Assembly (NCBI GenBank): GCA_002698425.1
Contig: NZXU01000015.1
Coordinates: 10,962-74,961 of the forward strand
Length of the DNA stretch: 64,000 bases
Direction of reading: 5' to 3'
Origin: Ahrensia sp.
GTDB taxonomy: Bacteria; Pseudomonadota; Alphaproteobacteria; Rhizobiales; Rhizobiaceae
Part shown: positions 1 to 8,968 of the stretch, in pieces
How the letters are laid out: each line of letters begins with the position of its first letter
How positions within the stretch are numbered: position 1 is the first letter of the stretch
The notes under the pieces: model-generated
What the model saw: the letters and a program-made list of their open reading frames with translations, nothing else
What the model was told of the DNA's origin: nothing
Database searches by the model: none
Translations under genes and position numbers: made by a program

Positions 1-90
1 GCGTTCCTCGAGCGCCGATTTCAGGTCGATCGGCTGGATTTCCTTGCCGGGGCCGTCGCCGGATCCGGGCGGGGTAACTTGCTTTGACAT
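1..90 (-). CDS. parC: DNA topoisomerase IV subunit A, N-terminus only (partial)
   Basis: Only the first 30 codons lie in the window; the gene runs off the left edge. The peptide begins MSKQVTPPGSGDG and ends IQPIDLKSALEER, which matches the start of rhizobial ParC proteins, where the next residues are normally the [20 protein letters not shown] block that precedes the catalytic tyrosine domain. ParC, with ParE, decatenates daughter chromosomes. The call rests on this short N-terminal signature and not on any catalytic residue, so it is likely but not certain. The gene is divergent from the EAL protein that starts at 270. Confidence 0.6.
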   Translation of the reverse strand, partial: MSKQVTPPGSGDGPGKEIQPIDLKSALEER

Positions 91-269
91 GGGTTTTGGT
101 TAACCGGACGGATGATTCGCGGCAAGCCGAAAGCCCGGAATTCCGGGGTTTCGCCCGGCTTTCGACGCTTTCGGCGCAAGAAGGAATAGCTAAGTTATGC
201 CGAGACCGGAAAACCAAGCGTTAATCGTGTGATGCTAAGTAATTGTTCCAGTTTCAAAAAGGCATTGAA

Positions 270-1685
270 ATGACCTATCCCGGCTCTGGCCTCGGTCTGC
301 TTCCGGATCAATATATCGATATTTCCGATCGACTTATCCGAAGCGAGGAAGACGGAACGAAATCGCTGACCGACCCGGTGACCGGGCTCGGCAATTTGCG
401 CCGGATGAAACTGAAGACCGACAAGCTTATCGAACAGCGCGAGGAAGACCCGGCGCCGTTCTCCATCGGCCTGTTCGATATCGACCGGTTCCGCCCGATC
501 AACGACCTGTTCGGCCGCAAGGCCGGCGACGAGATCCTGTCGCAGGTGGCGCTGCGCATATCCGCCGCGCTGCCCGAGGACGCCATGCTGGTGCGCATCA
601 GCGGCGACATGTTCGGCATGGTGCTGCCGACCTGCTTCTTCGAAAAGGACGCCGCCAGGATCGGCGAGTTGCTGCGCGACGTCTTTTCCGCGCCCTTCGA
701 TCTGGGCGAGCGCATCGTGCGCGTCTCGGCGACCTTCGGCTTCTGCCAGTATCCCTTTGCCGGCGCGACATTCGACGAATTGTTCGACAAGTGCGAATCC
801 GCGCTCTACCAGGCGCGCAAGCGCGGCCCGGCGAGCATCCAGGTCTACACGCACGAAATGGCGCGGGAGATGCGCCAGCGCACGCAGATCGAGCAGGCAC
901 TGCGCAAGGCCGTGGCGGCGGAGGATATCCAGGCCTCGTTCCAGCCGATCGTCAACCTCCACTCAAGGGAAGTGATGGGCTTCGAGTGCCTGGCGCGCTG
1001 GACCGACGCGGAACTGGGCGAGGTTTCGCCGGCGGTGTTCATTCCGCTCGCCGAACAGGCCGGCTTCATCGACGCGCTGACGAAACAGCTCTTCGCCAAG
1101 GCGATCGCCTGCGCGCGGCACTGGCCGGAGAGCGTGTTCCTGTCGTTCAACCTGTCCTCGGTGCAGCTGGTCGATCCGACCACGGCGCTGGCGGTGCTGC
1201 TGATGCTGGAAAAGATGGAGTTCGATCCGCGCCGCATCGAGATCGAGATCACCGAGACGGCGATGATGTCGGACCCGCAGACCGCCGAGCGGATCATCAA
1301 CGACATGCGCGCCGTCGGCATCCGCGTGCTGCTCGACGATTTCGGCACCGGCCAGTCGAGCCTCGGCCGGCTGCGCGATTTCTCCTTCGACAAGGTCAAG
1401 ATCGACCGTTCCTTCGTCGCGGCGCTGGACGAGGACGAACAGGCCTCGCATATCGTGCGCGCCATCGTGAACATGTGCGAGGCGCTGAGCCTCAGCGTGA
1501 TCGCCGAGGGCATCGAGACCGCCGAACAGGCGAGCAAGCTGGTGGAGCTGGGCTGCAGCGCCGGACAGGGCTACTATTTCGGCAGGCCTGCCCCGGCCGA
1601 AACGACGATCGCGCTCTTCGACAGGGCCGCCCGGGCGGGCAGCCTCGACTGCACGTCTACGGTCGAGGGGTGTTGCGGCGGCTGA
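270..1685 (+). CDS. Degenerate-GGDEF / EAL domain protein, probable c-di-GMP phosphodiesterase
   Basis: Predicted cytosolic protein of 471 residues without membrane segment or sensory domain. A GGDEF-fold domain covers about residues 30-195, but the signature loop reads SGDMF (about 111-115), so diguanylate cyclase activity is unlikely. An EAL domain follows (about 210-465) with the signature residues kept: the EAL motif as ECL near 239, an NLSS asparagine, an ITET glutamate, LDDFGTG near 354, KIDRSF, and AEGIET near 410. It should therefore hydrolyse c-di-GMP, possibly with the GGDEF domain acting as a nucleotide sensor. The ATG at 270 is preferred to a TTG at 243 because AAAAGG lies just upstream of it. 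The 3' end overlaps galE tail to tail by 29 nt. Confidence 0.9.
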   Translation: MTYPGSGLGLLPDQYIDISDRLIRSEEDGTKSLTDPVTGLGNLRRMKLKTDKLIEQREEDPAPFSIGLFDIDRFRPINDLFGRKAGDEILSQVALRISAALPEDAMLVRISGDMFGMVLPTCFFEKDAARIGELLRDVFSAPFDLGERIVRVSATFGFCQYPFAGATFDELFDKCESALYQARKRGPASIQVYTHEMAREMRQRTQIEQALRKAVAAEDIQASFQPIVNLHSREVMGFECLARWTDAELGEVSPAVFIPLAEQAGFIDALTKQLFAKAIACARHWPESVFLSFNLSSVQLVDPTTALAVLLMLEKMEFDPRRIEIEITETAMMSDPQTAERIINDMRAVGIRVLLDDFGTGQSSLGRLRDFSFDKVKIDRSFVAALDEDEQASHIVRAIVNMCEALSLSVIAEGIETAEQASKLVELGCSAGQGYYFGRPAPAETTIALFDRAARAGSLDCTSTVEGCCGG

Positions 1686-2652
1686 GGCTGTCTTCCCACG
1701 CAAGCGCGGAGGAGACGATTTCCTCCAGATTGTCATGCGCCGGCTGCCAGCCGAATTCGCTGCGCGCGAGATCCGAATTGGCGACGATGGCGACCGCGTC
1801 GCCCGGCCGGCGGGGGCCGTAGCAGATGGGCAGCGGCCTGCCGGTGACGCGCTGGACCGTGTCGAGAACTTCCAGAACCGAATAGCCGCGCCCGTAGCCG
1901 CAATTGGCGATCAGGCTGCCGCCGCCCGCGCGCAGGCGCTTCAGCGCCAGCAGATGGGCGTTGGCGAGATCGGTGACGTGTATATAGTCGCGGATGCAGG
2001 TGCCGTCGGGCGTCGCGTAGTCGGTGCCGAAGACCTCGATCATCTCGCGCTTGGCGAGCGCCGTCTCGCAGGCGACCTTGATGAGGTGGGTCGCGCCCTT
2101 CGTCGACTGGCCGGTGCGGCCCTTGGGATCTGCGCCGGAGACGTTGAAATAGCGCAGCGCCGTGAAGTCGAAGTCATGCGCCTTGGCGACGTCGGACAGG
2201 ATGATCTCGGTCATCAGCTTGGACATGCCATAGGGCGAATCGGGGTTGCGGGGCACGTCCTCGGTCACCGGGTCAGCGCCGACCGTGCCGTAGACGGCGG
2301 CGGTGGAGGAGAAGATGAAATGGCGCACGCCCGTTTTCACCGCCGCCTCGATCAGCGTGCGGGAATTCGACGTGTTGTTCTCGTAATAGGACAGCGGATC
2401 GGAGACCGATTCCGGCACGACGATGGAGCCGGCGAAATGGATGATGGCGTCGACATTATTGTCGCGGATCGTCGCCATGACGAGTTCCTTGTCGGCGACA
2501 TCGCCGACGACGAGCTTCGCCTCGGGCGCGACGGCCCAGTCGAAGCCGGTCGACAGCCTGTCGACCACGACGACGTCCTCGCCCGCGTCAAGCAACGCCC
2601 AGACCATGTGACTGCCGATGTAACCGGCGCCGCCCGTAACCAGAACCGTCAT
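1657..2652 (-). CDS. galE: UDP-glucose 4-epimerase
   Basis: 331-residue extended short-chain dehydrogenase that interconverts UDP-glucose and UDP-galactose with bound NAD, supplying galactosyl donor for exopolysaccharide and LPS. The Rossmann motif GGAGYIG is at residues 7-13, the catalytic Ser/Thr in SSTAAVYG at 115-122, and the YxxxK pair is Tyr141/Lys145. RYFNVSGA and GTCIRDYIHV are further GalE hallmarks. Length is normal for the family. AAGGAG lies about 8 nt before the ATG. The gene is divergent from the allantoicase and its stop lies inside the end of the EAL gene. Confidence 0.95.
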   Translation of the reverse strand: MTVLVTGGAGYIGSHMVWALLDAGEDVVVVDRLSTGFDWAVAPEAKLVVGDVADKELVMATIRDNNVDAIIHFAGSIVVPESVSDPLSYYENNTSNSRTLIEAAVKTGVRHFIFSSTAAVYGTVGADPVTEDVPRNPDSPYGMSKLMTEIILSDVAKAHDFDFTALRYFNVSGADPKGRTGQSTKGATHLIKVACETALAKREMIEVFGTDYATPDGTCIRDYIHVTDLANAHLLALKRLRAGGGSLIANCGYGRGYSVLEVLDTVQRVTGRPLPICYGPRRPGDAVAIVANSDLARSEFGWQPAHDNLEEIVSSALAWEDSLSRRNTPRP

Positions 2653-2767
2653 GTCGGTGAACTCCTTCTATGCGTGCCGGGTATGCCGTGATATGGCCTC
2701 GACCGGCAGGTCGCCCCGTCGCGGCGCAGCGACCCGCGGAACAATAATCTCCAAGGCTTAATACTCG

Positions 2768-3784
2768 ATGGACAAGACGCCAGAAACTCGCCCCGAATTC
2801 TCAATCCGCTATCCGAACCTCGCCTCGGCCGGTCTCGGAGCCAGCATCGTCTCGGTGACGGACGACTTCTTCGCCGAGGCGCCGCGCATGCTGGCCGACG
2901 ACGAAGCCGTGTTCTATCCCGACCGGTATGACGACAACGGCAAGTGGATGGACGGGTGGGAATCGCGCCGCAAGCGCGAACTCGGCCACGACCATGCCGT
3001 CGTCGCGCTGGCCGCGCCGACGAAGATCCGCGGCTTCGACGTCGACACCTCGCATTTCACCGGCAATTACCCGCCGGCCTGCTCGATCGAGGCCTGCAAC
3101 CTGCCCGCCGGCGCAACGCCGGACGAGGCCACGGAGTGGCAGGCCATCGTGCCGATTTCGCCGCTCGGGCCGAGCGCGCATCACTATATCGCGCATGAGG
3201 GCGACGGTGTCTGGACGCATCTGCGGCTGCATATCTATCCCGATGGGGGCGTGGCGCGCCTGCGCGTCTACGGCACGGCGCAGCCATCGGCCTTCGGCGC
3301 GGATGACGAGCTCGATCTCGCCTCGCTGGTCAACGGTGCGCGCATCGTCGCCTATTCGGACGCCCATTACGGCAATTACCACCGCATGCTGACGCCGACG
3401 AAATCGATCAGCATGGGCGACGGCTGGGAGACGCATCGCCGCCGCGAGCCGGGCAATGAATGGATCATCATAGCGCTGGCGACTGCCGGGCGCGTCGAAC
3501 GCGTCGTCGTCGACACCGCTTTCTACAAGGGCAATTGCCCGGTGAGCTGCACGATCGACGCGGCCTGCCTGCCGGACGAACTGGCGGCCGGCCCCGATGC
3601 CGACCAGTTGCTCATCACCTCGTCGATGTACTGGAAGCCGCTTATGGGCGACCACAAGCTGACGCCCGACCACGAGCACACATTCACCGACATCCTGCAT
3701 AACGATGCTGTGACCCATCTGCGGGTCAATATCCATCCGGATGGCGGCGTCGCCCGGTTCAAGGCGTTCGGCCGCAAGGCCTGA
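2768..3784 (+). CDS. alc: Allantoicase
   Basis: 338 residues built from two tandem allantoicase-type jelly-roll repeats (about 20-175 and 190-335). Each repeat carries the same landmarks: GWESRRKRE and GWETHRRRE, then FDVDTSHFTGN and VVVDTAFYKGN, and a LRLHIYPDGG / LRVNIHPDGG ending. The enzyme hydrolyses allantoate to ureidoglycolate and urea in purine catabolism. No other ureide gene is nearby, so it stands alone here, between galE (divergent) and the type I secretion genes (convergent). A weak AAGG sits about 12 nt before the ATG. The family assignment is firm; the physiological role is inferred from the family. Confidence 0.92.
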   Translation: MDKTPETRPEFSIRYPNLASAGLGASIVSVTDDFFAEAPRMLADDEAVFYPDRYDDNGKWMDGWESRRKRELGHDHAVVALAAPTKIRGFDVDTSHFTGNYPPACSIEACNLPAGATPDEATEWQAIVPISPLGPSAHHYIAHEGDGVWTHLRLHIYPDGGVARLRVYGTAQPSAFGADDELDLASLVNGARIVAYSDAHYGNYHRMLTPTKSISMGDGWETHRRREPGNEWIIIALATAGRVERVVVDTAFYKGNCPVSCTIDAACLPDELAAGPDADQLLITSSMYWKPLMGDHKLTPDHEHTFTDILHNDAVTHLRVNIHPDGGVARFKAFGRKA

Positions 3785-3786
3785 CG

Positions 3787-5208
3787 CTATTCCTCGCGGA
3801 AGGCCCGGTTGAAGGAATCCATCAGCGGCCGGGTCAGATATTCGAAGAAGGTGCGCTCGCCCGTCGAGATCATCGCCTCGACCGGCATGCCGGGGTAGAT
3901 CTGGTCGCGGTCGACTTCCGGCGGCAGGTCGTCGGTGATGTGCAGCCGCGCGACGAAATAGGGATGTCCCGACGACTGATCGATCAGGCGGTCGGGCGAG
4001 ACGTAATTGACGCTGCCGGCAACGCTCGGCGTCGTGCGCATGTTGAGCGCGACGAAGCGCAGGTCGGCGGCCTGTCCGGGGCGGACAATGTCGATGTCGG
4101 ACGGGCTCAGCTGCGCCTCGACGATCAGCTCAGTGCTGGTCGGCAGCAACAGAGCCATTTCCTCGCCGGGGCTGATGACGCTGCCGGGCGTGTTCTTGTT
4201 GATGCGGACGACAAGGCCGTCGGTGGGCGCGCGGACATCGATGCGGGACAGGACATCGCGCGAGGCGTTCAGCTGTTCCTCGGTCTCGGCGAGCTTGGCG
4301 TTGACGTCGTTGAGCTCTGTTAGCGCCTGTTCCAGACGCTGGGTGCCCTGGCGAACGAGCTGTTCCTTCGCCTCGGCGATCTGGGTACGGGTCTGTTCGA
4401 GCTGCGACGCCATGGCGCCGATCTGGCCGACAAGGTCGGCCTGCGAACGCAGGAGAGCCGTATATTCGGAACGATTGGTCAGGCCCTGGTCGAGAAGCAG
4501 CTTCTTGCGCTGCGTCTCGTCGCTGACAACTTCGAGCTGATCCTCGAGCGCCTTCTTCTGGCTCTCGTAACCCGAAATCGCATCCTGGCCGGCGGTGACG
4601 CGCTGCCGCAGGATAACCACCTCGGACTTGTTGCGGGCGAGCCGCGCCAGAAATTCGTTGCGCTGCTCGTCCAGAACTTCGGACAGGCCGTTTGTCCTTG
4701 CCGCCAATCTCAGATCGTCGGGAAAGACCACCGTCTCGACCAACAGCGAAACCAGTTCGTCATTGAGTTCGTCGGGATCGCTGTTATCCCCGGCCGCCGC
4801 CGACTTGTCGTTGAAGAAGACGTCGGCCTGGGCGCTGTCGCGCTCGGCTTCGAGCCGCGTCTTGCGGGCGCGCAGGTTGATCCATTGCTTCATATTGGTG
4901 TTCAGCGCGGCGCGGGCGCGGGTGTCGTCCATGGTGAAGAGCGGATCGCCGGCGGAGACGTGATCGCCCTCGTGGATATGAACCTCGCGGATGATGCCGC
5001 CTTCCAGATGCTGGATGATCTGGTTCTGCCCCGCCGCGGCGATGACGCCGGAGACGATCGCCGCGCCCTTCAGCGGCGCGGTCGCCGCCCAAACGCCGAA
5101 TACGCCGACGAAGGTGATGACGGCGAGATAGCCGAGCAGCGCCACCTTGGTGGTGCCGGTCTTGACGAGACGCGTCCAGTCGTTGCTGTGATCCACGGGT
5201 TCGCTCAT
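3787..5208 (-). CDS. HlyD/PrtE-type membrane fusion protein of a type I secretion system
   Basis: 473-residue periplasmic adaptor. A cytoplasmic N-terminus is followed by one membrane helix (about 22-45), a lipoyl/biotinyl-like half motif (GAAIVSGVIA... and LEGGIIREVHIHEGD), long coiled coils (about 95-320), the second half motif RAPTDGLVVRI and a beta-barrel ending in YPGMPVEAMI, the AprE/PrtE family hallmark. It would bridge the inner-membrane ABC exporter to an outer-membrane TolC-like channel. Its ATG overlaps the last codon of the exporter gene by 4 nt, so the two are translationally coupled. No TolC homologue or RTX substrate is encoded in the window, so the cargo is unknown. Confidence 0.92.
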   Translation of the reverse strand: MSEPVDHSNDWTRLVKTGTTKVALLGYLAVITFVGVFGVWAATAPLKGAAIVSGVIAAAGQNQIIQHLEGGIIREVHIHEGDHVSAGDPLFTMDDTRARAALNTNMKQWINLRARKTRLEAERDSAQADVFFNDKSAAAGDNSDPDELNDELVSLLVETVVFPDDLRLAARTNGLSEVLDEQRNEFLARLARNKSEVVILRQRVTAGQDAISGYESQKKALEDQLEVVSDETQRKKLLLDQGLTNRSEYTALLRSQADLVGQIGAMASQLEQTRTQIAEAKEQLVRQGTQRLEQALTELNDVNAKLAETEEQLNASRDVLSRIDVRAPTDGLVVRINKNTPGSVISPGEEMALLLPTSTELIVEAQLSPSDIDIVRPGQAADLRFVALNMRTTPSVAGSVNYVSPDRLIDQSSGHPYFVARLHITDDLPPEVDRDQIYPGMPVEAMISTGERTFFEYLTRPLMDSFNRAFREE

Positions 5209-7025
5209 CGGGCCTTCTTCCTTTCAGCAGGCTCCGCCGCGATCGGCCGCAGTCCGGGTCCGAATCCGGCAAAGGGAGATTTTTGCTTTTCGGCCGCGGG
5301 ATTCTGGGCGGCATCGGCGTCGGAATTGACATTCGCGGCCCTGTTGCGGCGCGCAGCTTCCTCGGCGGCTTTCTTGTTCTGGCGGGCCAGCACCTCGTCG
5401 CGCGGGCCGTAATCCTCTATTTCCCCGTCCCGCAGCATCAAAACGGCATCGACCTTGTCGATGATCGAACGGCGCTGCGTGACGATGAAGACGGTGGTTC
5501 CGGCGTCCCTCGCCTCTTCAAGCGCCATTTCGAGCGCCCTGTCGCCATCGGCATCCAGATTGGCGTTGGGTTCGTCGAGCACGAGGAAACGCGGCTTTCC
5601 GTAAAAGGCGCGCGCCAGACCGACGCGCTGGCGCTGTCCGCCGGACAGGACGAGGCCCTGCGGTCCGATGACCGTGTCATAGCCTTCCGGCAGTTCCTGG
5701 ATGAGATCGTGGACATGGGCCCGAAGCGCCGCCGCGACGACCTTCTCGTCGCTGCTGTCCGGCGAGAAACGGGCGACGTTCTCGCCGATCGTGCCGGGCA
5801 AGAGCTCCACGTCCTGCGGCAGGTAGCCGACATGGCGGCCGAGGATTTCCGGATCCCAGTTGCGGATGTCCGCGCCATCCATGCGCACGATGCCGGCGCG
5901 CGGCTGGATGGCGCCGACCAGGAGCCGCGCCAGCGTCGACTTGCCGGCCCCGCTCGGACCGATCACGCCGACGACACCGCCAGCCGGGATCTTGAATGTG
6001 AGGCGCTTTATGATGGGCTTGGAGTCCGGCCCGGCATTGGGCGCGAAATAGACAAGCCCCTCGGCGTCGATGCGGCCGTTGGGCGACGGCAATTCGGTGC
6101 GCGGCTTCTCGGCCTTGCGGCCAGCGGTGGCCTTGACGAAACGCTGCCACGCGCCGCGGACCTCGACGAATTGGCGCCAGCCGCCGATCACCTGGTCGAT
6201 CGGCTGCAAACCGCGGCCCGAAATGATTGAGGACGCGAAAATCATGCCGGCGGTCATCTCGCCCCGCAGGACAAGCAGGCCGCCGGTGCCGAGGATGGCG
6301 ATCTGCAGGCCGAGGCGCAGAAAGCGCGACAAGCCCGCAAACAATGCGTTGATGCGGGTAACGTCGTCGCTTGCGGCGAGCGACGGCGCGTGCTGGCGGC
6401 CCCAGGCGGCGATCGCGTTGCCCATCATGCCCATGGCGCGCAGGGTCTCGGCGTTCCGAACGAAGGACTGCGCGGTCATCATGGCGGCGATGTTGTTGGT
6501 CGACGACCGGCGAACCGCTTCGGCGCTGGCCAACTGGTTGGCATAGGCAACGCCGGCCAGGATGACGGCGCCGCCGAGCGTCAGCGCGAACAGGACCGGG
6601 TGGATCAGGTAGAGAAGGCCGATGAAGAGCGGCGAGAACGGCAGGTCGAAAAGCGCGAAGGCCGACCGGGAGGCAATGAAGCCGCGCACGGTGGACAGGT
6701 CGCGCAGGGTCTGGATGTCGCCGAGCGGCGCGCGCGGCGAGTCCATGGCCGCCATCATCGCTTCGCGGCTCTTCGAGACGTCGAGGCGCGCGGCGATGCG
6801 GTTGGCGTAGACCGCGCGGACGAATTCGAGCACGGCCAGGAGGCCAAGCGCGAAGGCCGCGATGATCGACAGGAACAGCAGCGTTTCGAGGCTCGACGAC
6901 GGCAGGACGCGGTCATAGACCTGCAGCATGTAGAGCGGCATGACCAGCATGAGCGCATTTACGAGAAACGAGAAAACGCCGATTTCCAAAATCGCGCGTT
7001 TGACCTGCGTCAGGCTGGCTTGCAT
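5205..7025 (-). CDS. Type I secretion ABC exporter (permease-ATPase, PrtD-like)
   Basis: 606 residues: an ABC exporter membrane domain with about six helices (residues 10-290) fused to an ATPase domain. Walker A is GPSGAGKST near 360, the signature LSGGQRQR near 490, and Walker B FLVLDEPNANLD just after. There is no N-terminal C39 peptidase domain, so the cargo probably carries an uncleaved C-terminal signal, as in the PrtD/AprD family. One oddity is the switch (H-loop) position, which reads IVTQRRS, with Gln where His is usual. The C-terminus (about 550-606) is Ala/Lys/Arg-rich and probably disordered. It is the first gene of a two-gene unit with the adaptor. Confidence 0.92.
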   Translation of the reverse strand: MQASLTQVKRAILEIGVFSFLVNALMLVMPLYMLQVYDRVLPSSSLETLLFLSIIAAFALGLLAVLEFVRAVYANRIAARLDVSKSREAMMAAMDSPRAPLGDIQTLRDLSTVRGFIASRSAFALFDLPFSPLFIGLLYLIHPVLFALTLGGAVILAGVAYANQLASAEAVRRSSTNNIAAMMTAQSFVRNAETLRAMGMMGNAIAAWGRQHAPSLAASDDVTRINALFAGLSRFLRLGLQIAILGTGGLLVLRGEMTAGMIFASSIISGRGLQPIDQVIGGWRQFVEVRGAWQRFVKATAGRKAEKPRTELPSPNGRIDAEGLVYFAPNAGPDSKPIIKRLTFKIPAGGVVGVIGPSGAGKSTLARLLVGAIQPRAGIVRMDGADIRNWDPEILGRHVGYLPQDVELLPGTIGENVARFSPDSSDEKVVAAALRAHVHDLIQELPEGYDTVIGPQGLVLSGGQRQRVGLARAFYGKPRFLVLDEPNANLDADGDRALEMALEEARDAGTTVFIVTQRRSIIDKVDAVLMLRDGEIEDYGPRDEVLARQNKKAAEEAARRNRAANVNSDADAAQNPAAEKQKSPFAGFGPGLRPIAAEPAERKKAR

Positions 7026-7098
7026 CCCCTAAATCCCGTTCTGGCCTTCCTTGCGGCGGGCAATCTAGCAGGAATTGGTTACGTTTCGGTACGCTTCC

Positions 7099-8289
7099 TC
7101 AAAAAGATTCCGAAATATAAGCCTGCAAAAGCCGGGAGGCCTCGGCGATCTGGCCGAGATCGCGGTTGAAGCAGAGCCGGAAGAACCCTTCCCCGCCCGC
7201 CCCGAAAGCGACGCCAGGGGCAAGGCCGACACCGGTTTCATCGACGAGGCGCATCGCGCTCTGCATCGAGTCCGCCACGCCGTCGATGGCGAAGAACAGG
7301 TAGAACGCGCCGCTCGGCCGGGCAAAGCGGACCTTGCCGGTCGCGGAGAGGCTTTTCGTCACGATATCAAGCGCTTCCGCCGCGCGAGCGACCTGGCTCG
7401 CGATGAAATCGTCGCCCTCGTCGAGCGCCGCGACGGCACCGCGCTGCAGGAATTGCGGCACGCCGGAGGTCGAATACTGGACGAGGTTCTCCAGCACCGG
7501 CATCAGCGGCGGCGGGGCCTTGATCCAGCCGACCCGCCAGCCGGTCATGGCCCAGTTCTTGGAAAAGGAATTGACGTAGAGGATCCGGTCTTCCGGCGCC
7601 TGGACATCCAGGAAGGACGGCGCCCGTTCGCCCTCGCCATACCAGAATTTCGCGTAAATCTCGTCGGCGATGATCCAGATTCCGCGCCGGCGGGCGATTT
7701 CCAGGATCGCCGCGAGCGTGTCGCGGTCGGCGGCCCAGCCGGTCGGATTGGACGGCGTGTTGATGAACAGCGCCCGCGTGCGCGGCGTGATCGCCGCCTC
7801 GAAACGCTCCAGATCGAGCGTCCAGCCGTTTTCGGAGAAATCGAGCGTGACCGGGACGGCCTTGCCGCCGGCGATCTCCAGCGCGGCGGCGAAATTCGGC
7901 CAGGCGGGCGAAAGATAGACGCATTCGTCGCCCGCGCCGGCGACCGCCTGAAGGGCAAGCTGGATCGCCTGCATGCCGGAGCCGACGACGATATAGTCGT
8001 TCGGCCCGCTGTCGATGCCGAAGTGGCGGCCGTAATAGCGGGCGAGCGCGGCGCGCAGTTCGGGAATGCCCTGCTGCCAGGTGTAGAAGGTCTCTCCGCC
8101 GGTCAGCGCGTTCGCGGCCGGGCGCGCGATAAAATCCGGCGTGCCGAGATCGCCCTCGCCGACCCAGAGCGGGATCAGGCCCGCCTTGCCGCGCGCGTGC
8201 TGGAACACCGCGACGATGCCGCTTGCCGGCGCATCGCGGGCTTCGGCGCGCAGGTTGAAGGCATCGAGCGACGGCATGTGACTGGTCAT
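7099..8289 (-). CDS. Class I/II PLP-dependent aminotransferase
   Basis: 396-residue fold-type I aminotransferase of the aspartate aminotransferase superfamily. Visible landmarks are WVGEGDLGTP near the N-terminus, the NTPSNPTGW substrate/PLP loop, ADEIYAKFW (Asp for the pyridine nitrogen, Tyr for O3') and the Schiff-base lysine in NSFSKNWAMTGWRVGW, followed by the carboxylate-binding arginine in FRLCFNRD near the end. The amino acid substrate cannot be decided from sequence. It starts 26 nt beyond the mscL terminator and is probably transcribed separately. An alternative start four codons downstream (MPSLDAF) is possible. Confidence 0.9.
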   Translation of the reverse strand: MTSHMPSLDAFNLRAEARDAPASGIVAVFQHARGKAGLIPLWVGEGDLGTPDFIARPAANALTGGETFYTWQQGIPELRAALARYYGRHFGIDSGPNDYIVVGSGMQAIQLALQAVAGAGDECVYLSPAWPNFAAALEIAGGKAVPVTLDFSENGWTLDLERFEAAITPRTRALFINTPSNPTGWAADRDTLAAILEIARRRGIWIIADEIYAKFWYGEGERAPSFLDVQAPEDRILYVNSFSKNWAMTGWRVGWIKAPPPLMPVLENLVQYSTSGVPQFLQRGAVAALDEGDDFIASQVARAAEALDIVTKSLSATGKVRFARPSGAFYLFFAIDGVADSMQSAMRLVDETGVGLAPGVAFGAGGEGFFRLCFNRDLGQIAEASRLLQAYISESF

Positions 8290-8309
8290 GGACCTATCCA
8301 GGGGCTGAA

Positions 8310-8337
8310 ACGAAAACCCCGGCCGAATGGCCGGGGT
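8310..8337 (-). terminator. Rho-independent terminator of mscL
   Basis: Perfect 9-bp GC-rich inverted repeat ACCCCGGCC-GAAT-GGCCGGGGT at 8316-8337. Read on the minus strand it is followed by TTTTCGTTT. It lies 25 nt after the mscL stop and before the aminotransferase start. Confidence 0.85.
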
Positions 8338-8362
8338 GCTTGCGACACGATTTTCGCGGCGA

Positions 8363-8776
8363 TTACTTTTTCAAGAGATCGCGTATTTCTGTCAACAGCT
8401 GAACGTCGGCCGGCGGCGCGGGCGGCGCCTCGGGGGCCGGTTCTTCCTTGCGGCGCAGATTGTTCACGGCCTTGACCATCATGAAGATGATCCAGGCGAG
8501 GATGAGGAAGTTGATCACCTGGGTGGCGAAGCTGCCATAGGCGAGCACCGCGCCCTGCTCACGCGCCGCGTCGAGTGTCGTCGCGTCGACGCCGGAGGCG
8601 AGCGGGATGAAATAATTGGTAAAGTCGAAGCCGCCGAAGATGGCGCCGACGATCGGCATGATGATGTCATCCGTCAGCGATTTGACGATGCCTCCGAAGG
8701 CGCCGCCGATGATGACGCCGACGGCAAGGTCCATGACATTGCCCTTGGCGATAAACTCCTTGAATTCGTTGAGCAT
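8363..8776 (-). CDS. mscL: Large-conductance mechanosensitive channel
   Basis: 137-residue inner-membrane channel that opens under high membrane tension to release solutes during hypo-osmotic shock. The N-terminal amphipathic helix [20 protein letters not shown] leads into TM1, which contains the pore-lining GVIIGGAFG glycine/alanine stretch, then a periplasmic loop, TM2 ([17 protein letters not shown]) and the cytoplasmic bundle [11 protein letters not shown]...[11 protein letters not shown]. Length and features are standard for MscL. A much longer open frame continues upstream, but GGAGGG precedes the ATG at 8776 and the conserved N-terminus starts here. A clear terminator follows. Confidence 0.97.
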   Translation of the reverse strand: MLNEFKEFIAKGNVMDLAVGVIIGGAFGGIVKSLTDDIIMPIVGAIFGGFDFTNYFIPLASGVDATTLDAAREQGAVLAYGSFATQVINFLILAWIIFMMVKAVNNLRRKEEPAPEAPPAPPADVQLLTEIRDLLKK

Positions 8777-8968
8777 GAACTTCCCTCCGCCTTGCTCGTT
8801 GCGATTAAACCGCGCCACCCGCTCGAAATCGCGCCCTCCATATGGCGCAACGGAAGGTGCATTTGAAAGTCCTCTTATTGTTAACCCACAATTAATCGTT
8901 TTAAACCGGCAAGATGTTAGACTGCCCGCCGCCGTTCTGATTGAATGGCGCGACATCCGGGAGGGGCG

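Noticed and set aside
242..269. TTG start at 243 for the EAL protein
   Set aside because: It would place the AAAAGG ribosome binding site inside the coding region; the ATG at 270 is correctly spaced from that site.
2768..7025. Allantoicase and type I secretion genes as one functional unit
   Set aside because: They are convergent, share no promoter, and allantoicase has no secretion signal; proximity only.
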